From Dendrophyllia cribrosa (Eukaryota; Cnidaria; Anthozoa; Scleractinia; Dendrophylliidae): 64,000 nucleotides of DNA. Under the pieces are notes generated by a model. The model saw only the letters and a program-made list of their open reading frames with translations, did no database searches and was not told the origin of the DNA. Within the stretch, counting starts at the first letter, position 1; every line of letters begins with the position of its first letter. This document shows positions 48,101 through 58,600 of the stretch, one piece after another. Both the position numbers and the translations under genes were made by a program. The stretch is from NCBI GenBank assembly GCA_024195265.1, contig JAJLRJ010000002.1, positions 52,516,251 to 52,580,250 on the forward strand, written 5' to 3'.

Positions 48101-49416
48101 TTTTCGAGGGAAAAACGTTTTGACAGGCCTCAAGGATTCAAACAAAAATACCTACATTGATTGCTGTACCACATTCATATTCGTCCAACTGATCGTCCAT
48201 CTCCAACGTATCATCCTCTTCATCTTCAGTGTTTGAGGAATCAGCCGCTTCCGGTAGAAGTGAAACAATCAGTGGGTAGTTTTTTAATGAATGTTTGCGC
48301 TTTCCGAAGACAATCCTTGAAGCGGCTGCCAAAAAAAAAATAAATAAAAAGTTACTCTTTCTGATATCCATCTTTCTTTGCTGTCAGTTAAGTTGATGTT
48401 CGACCGTGCATATTACTAGTGTGCGCATTTCTTTTCGCGTTGCGAGACAGAATACAGGGAACATTACACATTCTAAAAAAAAAAAAAAAAAAACAACCTT
48501 TATTCATGTGTCAATTCTAAATTTGTATATCTTTCAAAAAATCGTCCAAACTAGTTGCGGCTATCGCAACCTTTCCAAGAACTGCGATTGGGTGCATGTC
48601 TGCACACGTCTCTCGAATTCTTTGTAGAATAGTTTCTTACAACCATCATGATGTTGGTATTAAAATCACATTGCGTTCTCTAACAAAAAGTAATATGACA
48701 CCTTTAACTTAGCTTCTTCACTTGTATTCATTAATTATATTGTCACCTGCTAATGGTATCATTATCACAAAAAGTCAATTGTTTGTATCAATGGAAAACC
48801 AACTGTACTTGCTGGAGAGGAACAGCGAGACACCAATTCTATTCTGCAGAGTGCTTGTGATACGTAACAGTTATAGATCATGTGACGTCATTTCCCTGTG
48901 TTGCACCGAAAATAATGGAGTCGCCTTCAGTCCTAGTAGCCTGCAGCGTCGCGTGACCACCCAATAACTACGATGGCCCAGGCTACAAGTGTCACGGCAA
49001 AAGTTTCAAGTCAACACCGCACAATTATAAAAATAATGTCAACATTTATTTTTGTTCAGTCCCCGTTAGTTTTAGGTAATGTCAACGAGCAAACAATTTC
49101 GTTTGCACTGCAAAGTTTGTAGACATGGTGGAAAAAGTTTGAAAACGCCACGGCAAAAGTTTGAAGACCACGGCAAATGTTTGAAGACACCACGAAAAAT
49201 CTATCGCCTAAAACTAATGGGACTTAGCAAAAATAAATGTTGACATTTATTTCTTCTGAGTATGAATTTATTTTCAGCATCACTATTTGCAAGAATTTTC
49301 TTTTTTTTACCAAAATGCTTGAATTTTTTTTACGTGCTTTCTTGTGCACGATTTTTTTTCTCTTAAATTTCTTCTGCTGGAATTTTTTTTAGTAATTGCC
49401 CACGCCCCCCCCCCCC

Positions 49417-49465
<49 letters not shown>

Positions 49466-52400
49466 TGGTCCCTCCCTAAGAAAATCATTATTCGAATGTC
49501 ACAAACGTTCAGTTTTTAATAGCGCTGACTCGGAGTGCTGACAGATAATAACAGTTTACTTACAAACAAGAACGCCCCGAGTAGTGAAGTCGGGCTTTAA
49601 GGGTCTTGTATTGAGTGCCCCTAAGGTACCGGAATTAATTTAATCGTGATGATTTGTTTTACATGTACAGTCGCTTTTCCGGTCACACAAGGTGATCCGT
49701 CACGCACGTTACTAAGCCATTTCAAACCTTTAATCAGTCTTTCGCAATCACTCGTACACGCAAGGTCAACTTTAACTTTATTACCTCCATTTATCTGTTG
49801 CTCGAAAATAAAGAAACGAAATCGTTATCGAATGGAACTGACTCGCCAAATTCGGCAATAATGTAATACTTAAAGTTCCTTTTACTTGATATGTTTCGTT
49901 TCGTCATTTTACTTAATTTATTCTTTTTCTTTTCATTCATCCATGAGCTTGAAGTTGCTATGTCAACTGATATGATGTAACTAACACTTAGCCGCAGGCT
50001 ACAAACCACTTGAAAAGCGCACTTTTCTACAAATTTAAAAGCCGTGCTTGGCTCGACTAAAAAGATGGCTGTAATAAGATCTTTAGATAAACAAGCGGAT
50101 TGTTACAGTGATCTGTTTGAAACCTCGTACGTCAAATTGCTGAGCTGAGTTCGTCGATTATCGGAGTTGCGAAGGAATGTCCTTTGGAGTCACGAAAGTG
50201 TCTGATATTCTTGTTGACGTGAGGCTTAAAAAACAGAAGCAATTGAGCATTCTAGACTTCGTGGAGAAGCATTCGAACGCGACCGAGTGAATGTAAATAC
50301 AGTCTAATCTAGAGTGCGAGTATATGCACCCCATGTTTGACTTTTTTCCCAGGTTTTGTTCGGTTAAAATTGAATTTCAGGTGATTTTGATTAACAAGTG
50401 ACACATCTTAAACTGTACAATGTATTGTACTTTTCCCGAATTTTGTTGCTTGCAAAATGAACAAATTAGTTTCAGGCAGAGAAAACGTTGTCTATTTGCC
50501 TAATTTTAGCTTATAAGGTAAATATTTATGTAATTACGTTAAAGGGGCAGTATCACGAGGTTCCACGCGCGGCACTGTTCACCATTCTTGCACCGGAATT
50601 TTGGACGTATCACTGTTAAAAGTTATTTTTTCTTTCTTCCGGCTATCAAAACGGATTTTTTGATTCAACAAATACCTCCACTTCTCGACGGCCTTTTCGA
50701 ATTTGCGGAATCAAACTTGCAAACGTGGGCCGACGTTTTCAAGTTTCGACCTCGTGATACTACCCCTTTAATAAATTCAGTTTGAGTTTATTTTGTTGAT
50801 TTTTCCCGTAAGCGACCAACTCTTGTAAGCGACCACTTTGTCGTGCATCAAGGGTGGTCGCAATTACGAGATAGTTGACTGTATTTCCAAACTGCTGCGT
50901 CTATTTTGCTCTATAGAATAGATCTTTTTATCCAATTAAGCAAGTTGTATATATTTAAAGACATTTGGCGATATAACATGGTAATTAAGAAAGCAAAATT
51001 TCGCGGTTATTTCAGCGGGACAGTGCCTATTAATTAAGAGGTTAATCTTATACTGCGTTCACACTAGCGCTGAAACGCGGTCAGACTAAACCTGTTTCAA
51101 AAACTATCTCGGCAATTTGGGCTTACCGTAAAACATCACGACTACCAAGATGTTATTCTTCACTAACCACAACTGTTTTCTTAATTTGAATTTTTTTGAG
51201 AATGTTGCTCCAAGTTAGAGAGCTTTGAATTTTTAATGAAACATGTTTACTTCGTCAGTGTGAACGCAGCACCAGACAGTTTCCGAGGTGCAACTGCGTC
51301 AGTTTGATTTTAGAAGAAAACGTCGAAAACTAACGAACGATTTGAATAAAATCATGTTGTTGAGAAGAATTTGTACATGTAGACTATTTTACGGCGTTTG
51401 GCCGTTCATTTGGAAATGAAAAAAATAACCAGGCTCGATCGAATTTCCCTCGCGTCACATCACGTAATATAAAAAAGCCAGTGTTTCTGATAGCGTCGAC
51501 AAAGGAGACGCTTCCTATTCCGGTGTTGGGATTCCTGTGACATTTGAACCAAGCGGAACGAATCGAAAAAAAAAGTTTGTGGGTACCAATTCTTCGCTGT
51601 TGAAACGTCCAGCATTCCCAGCGCGTTTAAAAGGACGCAGCTTTGCCCTAAGTGCGAAACTTCTTTGCTGCCTTTGCTTTTACGTTTAATTGCGTATAGG
51701 TAAGATTTACCAAAGCCTGACTGATCAGAAACGTATTTACTATTAATGGAGCTAATTTGCAACGCCATAGCGATCGTACTCTGATCCATAGCGGATAGAA
51801 AAACAAACCAATTGAAACGAGTCATTATACTCGGCAGCACAAACCAAATGAAACGAATCGTATTTTATTCGATGGTCATTGAAACTACTTCCCCATTGCG
51901 GTGCTGAGCCATAGGACTCGTATTTTGACTTACTGCGCTTACAAATTCAAATCAAATAAACTGGCACATACCAAATGAAACGAGTCATTGTACAGTTGAA
52001 TCCCGGTAACTGTAACTCGAACCCTCGATAACTCTAACCTCCCGCCTAACTCAAAGTGATCTATTTTCCCTTTAGCTCATTTTCTTTTTAATTATACCTC
52101 GATAACTCAAACCTCATCTGTCAAAGTCAAAACATACAGATGTAAATCAGACACTGAGTTTATTAGCCCTTACAGAAAATGAGTATACTTTTTGTATACC
52201 CTATTTTCTACAAAAAGTATACTCCTTGAGTATAGTTTTTGTATAGTTTTTGTCCTTCTCAACATTTTCATGGAGTATACTTTTTGTATAGTAAAAGTAT
52301 ACTCGAAGTAGGCACAATTTCGCCCAAGTATACAATAAGTATACAACATAAAGTATACAAAAAGTATACAATACCTGAAATCTTTTGCTACAATAAAATT

Positions 52401-55400
52401 GTATACTTTTTGTATACAAATGAGAAAATATACATTTAGTACAAAAGAAGTATACTTTTTGTATATATTTTTGGTAGTGACCTTGTTTGCATAAGCAGCC
52501 ATATTCAATCGGTGGTTGTGGGATCCATGGAATTATCAAAGCATGCTATCCCATTTGGAATCCCACAATATATCACAACATCAATACAGAAAATGCTACA
52601 CATTGAGCTACTTTCACCATACATTTATTAGTATTTTCTATTATACATTATATATAAAATTTTGGTCACATCAACAGAAAATTTGCTTTGAATTTATACA
52701 CTCTAAAATTGTCATGAAGAAAAGAAACTGTCAAAAGTAGTCTTATTATTCAATAGATACTTGCAAAAATAATCATAGCTTTTACTAAATTGTTTGTTCA
52801 ATCCACACTTAGCTGAACTGGACATTTGAGTGGAGGTTTGATTACTTCAGAGTGCCCATGCATGCAAGCTGTTTGAAAGCATTCATTGCCATCCATGTGG
52901 TTTAGCTATAACAAAACAAAACATTTGGTTTAATTTGTATTCTCTCCCCTTTAATCCAGCACATACATGTATAAAGTTTCTAAATTAAGATCATACATGT
53001 TCATGTATTATGAAAACAGGAGACAAATCTCAATGTAGCTAAGGTACATGTACATAGGATATATACCTCGAGTAGAAATATGTAAGCTTGTGGAGATCTT
53101 TCAAATTGTTAAGATTTAAATGTTGCAGCTACATGTAGTTTTGGTCTATTTTGGTGAAACTGTTATTTGTGTTAAATATAAAATTGGGAAGGACTGTGTG
53201 TCAAACGACTAAAGCTTAAGACTAATTTTGAAATGAATCGATGTTCATTTCAAACCCTTTCAAACAGTCAAGAGATCTAAGCAGTCTAAGCCAAAGCTTA
53301 ATTGTGTTATGTAAGCTGCATGACTGTGTTTATAGCTTCAGCAAAGAATCATTCTTTTACTTACCTATCTTTAGAAAGAAGATTGTCCATATTTTTGCGG
53401 CTGAGGTTCACTTTCCTTCCAGCATTTGAAAAAAAACGAACTCACTGGAGAGCAATCTCGTTCCCAGAGCCCGCGTTACCCTTGTCCAGCGGAACGGGAA
53501 ACGACGGACTCTGGGATAAAGCGTTAACCGGAAAACAGGATTCTTGTGATCGGTTAAACTGCGCAGGCGTAAGTTCTTCAACATCCGGTTTGACAAAATG
53601 GAGTTTATTCAACACGAAGTCATCCAGAATTCTTTGGAAAAACTAGTAGGACACTCAGAAATTGTGCCAGCTCTAGAGATCAAGATGAATGGAGACGAAG
53701 AAGTATTTCATTTTCCCCTTTTGTTTGCTAAAACGGATAAAAAAGGAATAAGTCACCGAAGGATTTGATTTCGAACTTGGGAAGGTAGAATCCAGAATTG
53801 CTGCTTATTTCTGCTTATTTTGTTGTCAACCTGGCAATCAGGCTCGTTCTGCCAGAATTTGTGACCATTTATATTCAATCTTGTGCTGGAAACTTCCAAA
53901 CTTCCACGTAGGAATAAGTATTCATATTCTGTAACATCAGCTAGCTAATTTCACAGTCTTCTTCAGCTAATTTCACAGGCATCATATCGTGTTATCGGGT
54001 AAGTTTTCCAGTGTTTAGATCTACTTCTACCAATGGTTGGCAGGTTGCAATTTGATTTCTTAGTGTGAGTTAAAAGTGCTAAAATGATATATAAATTGGA
54101 AGCTTGAGACATACTATGAAGTATGAAACTGTTAGTTTACCAGTGTCAGATTTAGATATAATCCGTTTCGCCAGAAGTACATGTAGTAAATTCTAAACTT
54201 TAAAAGTTTGATTGGATTCATTTATTTGTCTCTCAGCTTTTTTTTTTCCATTAAAGCCATCTGTATCTAATGCTAGGTACAAATGCCCACCACCTGTGGC
54301 CAAGCTAATTGATGGGTTGGGGGGGGGGACCTCTGTCTGGTGACATCCTTAAAAGCACAGCTTGCATGGCAGGCATAAACAAGGAGGGGGGAGAAAAGAA
54401 GAACACCTGCTGTAAGAACCGGGCTATTTGCATTACGCCCACTGATTTCTTGGTAATCGGATTATGTCAACTTTCGATACAGTCACCACTCAGAAACTGG
54501 TGCGTGATTTTGCATATGGGTGACTTAATGTGGAATTTACTGTTTACCGCCAATGCAAAGTAGACAGTCAGAATTTGCAGCCACTAACTTCTGCAGAAAT
54601 GAATAAAAGGGGGTCTTTATTGCAGGTGTCCTTTCCCTATCTCCCCAGTTACCCTTTCTCTGATGCCTTCTACACAGGCTATAGAAGCATAAAAGCTGTG
54701 AGGAAGAGTCACTGTGAGGAGAAAATAACCAGTGGTACCTATTGTTATAACTCCAAGAGATACAAATTAATTGAGGGGGAAACTGTTTGAAACATTGTTT
54801 GCTTAAAAACGTGCCCTAAATATATTGTCATAAACTTTACCAAAATCTGATGTCTGCGAGTTGTTATGACTTGTCTTGCCACATCTGACCTAACCTCAGT
54901 GTCATCCTAAAGGGTTACATGTTATATGGTTGAGAAAAGGAGGGAAGGCTTGATTGCTGGGGTGATTATTCAACAAAGGTTATTCAAATATTTTTCCACA
55001 ATTGGCTGATTAAAGAAGGTACAGGTAAAAGTATTTAAGAAAATTTGAGAATTTACACCCCAAGCAAGTAAATGACACATGAATAGTATTTATTATTGTG
55101 TGTGCACAGATCAAAATTAATTTTGAGTACCCTGCTAGTGGCTTCAGTATATTCATTTCAATTGGCAGTAGGAGCCCAATCCTACTTTTTAATAGTCATT
55201 GATTTTTTAAAGAGGAGAAGGATCCTGGAAACTAGGAGGAAATCATAAAGACCTACTTCATAAGGTCCATCTGTGGGTGGAAGCAATTTACAAATTTGGT
55301 TAAGCACCGGACTTCCATTCCGTCATTCTTCAACTAAAACTTTCTACAAAAGTAACAAATTCTTTGTGATGACTGAACAGTCTCCCTAGCATTGTCAGAG

Positions 55401-55583
55401 TCCTTAGTGTCTTAATTAGCAGGGAGGAGAGGAAGATGAACAGGTTAAAGTTTATCTTGCTACACTTGCTCTGATCACCCAGGGGCGGATCCACGATTTT
55501 TCTTAGGAGGGGTGCACCTCTAAGGAGAATAAAGAATACTAGTTATATTAGAAAGATGCAGGTCATCTCAGTGGGGGTGGGAG

Positions 55584-55614
<31 letters not shown>

Positions 55615-58600
55615 AGGGGGTTGGGTGCACACCTCCTGCACCCCTCCCCTAGATCTGCCTCTGTCACCAATACCCTGACTAGGAACAGGCGCTTGTTCAC
55701 AGGCTGTATGCCCCCCAGTATAGCTGCAAATGAGGTCAAAACATCAGTCTCAAAACTTCATCGTGGTATCCTGGAATGTGACACCATAGTACTAAACCAA
55801 TGGGGAAATAAACATGCTTTTTGTATGTCACCCTCATATTTTTCTAATTACATTAAGTTGTCTTTTTTCAACAGGAAAAAGGTTTACAAAACATTTATAT
55901 TATTTTTGCTTTTGTATAGCATGTCTTCATGAGATACCTTTAGTGATTTGGTTGTTTTTTAATGCAAACTGCTTTGCTTATGGTTGGATCTCTTTATGAC
56001 AAAGAAAAATGGCAATGCTTGATCATTGCATAATTCAATGTTAAGTAAAAAAGAAACAAAACTAAACAAGATGCATAACAGGAGCCCAGTAACCTGGGGT
56101 ACCCAAGGAACTGATGTGGGCACCACATTGTTGGCTAGGCACCCAACTTTTCATAGTCTGGGCTGCTGCCTTTTGAGCTTGGACTTGTGGGTTCTTTGAC
56201 AATTTTGTTAGAAAATACAGTCAAACCTCTATCAAGCAGTCACCCTCGGGGAATAGCCAACTGACCGCTTAATAGAGGTGACCGCTTAAAAGAGGTCATG
56301 TTTACAGTAAATACATGGCGACGATTTAATTCCGGGGATTTGTTAAGTGACTGCCTAATAGAGGTTTGACTGTAACAGCTTTGCTAAAACAAAGACAGCA
56401 CAGTCTGAGCAAAACAGAATAAAACGCCTAAAATCCCCCCCTCCAATGACCAAATTGGTATTACTAATTCTGGTCACTGCAAAAAAAACCACAAGATTTA
56501 TAGCTTATTAGCTATTGATATGTATCGGTAAGAATAACAAACATCAAACCACCCCCTCAGCCAGATGAAAATATGGATACTAACTTTAAGTGGACACAGC
56601 TGCAGTATGAAGCAAAAATCTCAGCATGATGCGTTTATTGGCCTTGGATGTCAGAAATTGTTTCCTCCTTAATGTAGACTCTACTATGTTATGCTTGTTA
56701 CAGACTAATTCAAATTCTGTTTTGACTTGTGGGTATCAGTTAAAACACAATTAAGACACACTTTATTTGCATGAATCAGTGTCTGTGTCTATTGGGATTA
56801 ACTGTGTAATTTTCAATCAAACAGTCAATTTTAGCCCTAAAACCACAAAACCTACACTGCATTTCCAAATGCACATCATCCTTTTTTGTCAAAAAAATCT
56901 GTGGCCACCAATATTTTATGTGGATAGCTACATGTAACATAAACAGATGTAATGTTAATAGTAAAGCAATAAAATGCTATCTTCTCAAATGACATTTGTC
57001 ATGGCCTTGGAGCTTTCAAAATAACCATGCCTCAAAGCCATTTTATAGGATTTGTTTCATACTGAATGCTTAATGATCTCTGGCAGCAGGATTACAGGGG
57101 CGGATCTAGGGGAGGGGTGCAAGGGGTGTGCACCCCCCCCCCCCCCCCAATGCTCAAAGGTTCCATTTGCAAAAAGTATACAAAAAGTATACTCAAAACT
57201 AAACAGCTGGTTCAAGAGTAGAGTTGGTGTATACTCATGGTATACAAAAAGTATACTTATGACACATTTGATTTGGTAAGGGAGTGTATACAATACATTG
57301 TCCTTTCACGCCCTTTGTGTAAACAGTTTTTGTTAATAGCAATTGTCTACACAGGAACGTAGTATATAAAACTGATTCTGTTTCTTCATGCTGTGATTTG
57401 TTTAAAAGATCGTTTCTTGGTCAGCCAACCAGATTGAAGGATAATTTATGAATTTATAAATTAAAACAAACATTATTTACAGTATAATTCCTTAATTTCC
57501 GGTTATTTGTTCATAACCGCCCGAAAACTCGAACATAACCATTTTCGATTTGATTTTCCTTGGAGGTTTGAGTTATCGAGGTAACTGCTGTTGGTGGTGG
57601 GACTCAATGGTGGCACGGTGATCGGATATTGCGCCAAATAAATTTAGCTGTTGTACCAGAAACTGGGAGCCGAAATACATATTATACTACAGTGACACGA
57701 TGCTCTTAAAATCCCTGAGTGTATATATATATATATACACTCACTGCTATTCACTCACTACTATTCACTCACTGCTATTCACTCACTGCTATTCGCTCAC
57801 TGCTTGCAGTTTGAGCACTCTCGTGACTCCACAATGCAATCCAACAATGTGTAACCGTACATCCTGTGCCCAAGTTCAGGAGTTGCCATAAAGCCATTAT
57901 GGTAACAACCGGGAGGGCACATTGTATACATAATTGTATATATATATATATATATATAGGTGGATAAGGAGACGCACCATAATCTATGATTATTTCTAGT
58001 TATAGATGGTCACTGGCATAAAAAAAAATTGTTTCTTCACAAAAAGGGCCATTTTTGTCAAGTTGTTTCCTAATTAGCAGGGGGGATCCAGGATTTTTCT
58101 TAGGAGGGGGTGCACCTCTAAGGAATGACGTAACTGAAGGGTGACGTAAACAAATTTTAAAAGCGAACAACGCAGACAAGGTCATCTCAGGAGGGGGGGG
58201 GGGGGGGTGCGCCCCCTGCACCCTCCCCTAGATCCGCCCCTGATTAGGGAATCGGTCGATAATCTTCCAAAGCTCCAGAAGAATGGGCAGTTTTCTGATC
58301 CATTTCCGCTTGTAAAAGAGTTTCAGTTTCGATTTCAAATTCATCATTGATCACGCACGGTGTGTTTTCCCTTCCCACGCATTTGGGCCCGCAAACCTGC
58401 TAGTACTGACCCAAGGCGAAAATCAGACCGCATTTTCCGAAACTAGCTAGTGTGAACCTGGGCTCGTTTCCTTAATATAAACTCCCAATAAACAAAACTA
58501 TATATTTATGCAATGATTCAATTTCCAGCCTAACAACTGCTCCTTGCAAGTTGACTATTTTCTTCCGTATTAACAGCAGCGGCTGAAGACCACTGAAGAA

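Larger units (their letters stand above)
48326..52179. other. First intron of the DTX3L-like gene, right-hand part (transcript order: end)
   Basis: It holds a 58-bp poly-C tract (49405-49462), MITE copy 3 (50539-50771), a half-element related to mariner MITEs (50795-50885) and unassigned sequence. A 127-codon minus-strand frame at 51840-51460 has no recognisable domain. Confidence 0.5.

Noticed and set aside
48152..48155. Donor gtag|gtattt as the end of exon 2 of the DTX3L-like gene
   Set aside because: It leaves phase 1 and runs into a stop at the start of exon 3. The overlapping donor aat|gtaggt gives an open frame.
32950..50790. An open frame shared by three loci (containing TDFLIQQIPPLLDGLFEF) as a possible gene family
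   Set aside because: All three lie inside copies of the same TTAA-flanked MITE and differ by only a few bases. The similarity is explained by recent copying of the DNA and extends through the non-coding parts.
51460..51840. A 127-codon minus-strand frame
   Set aside because: No motif, no family resemblance and no convincing splice sites. Kept only as a note in the intron description.
52170..52539. Two overlapping minus-strand frames of about 112 codons
   Set aside because: They are translations of the GTATAC repeat cluster (repeated KYT, YTK, VYF units).
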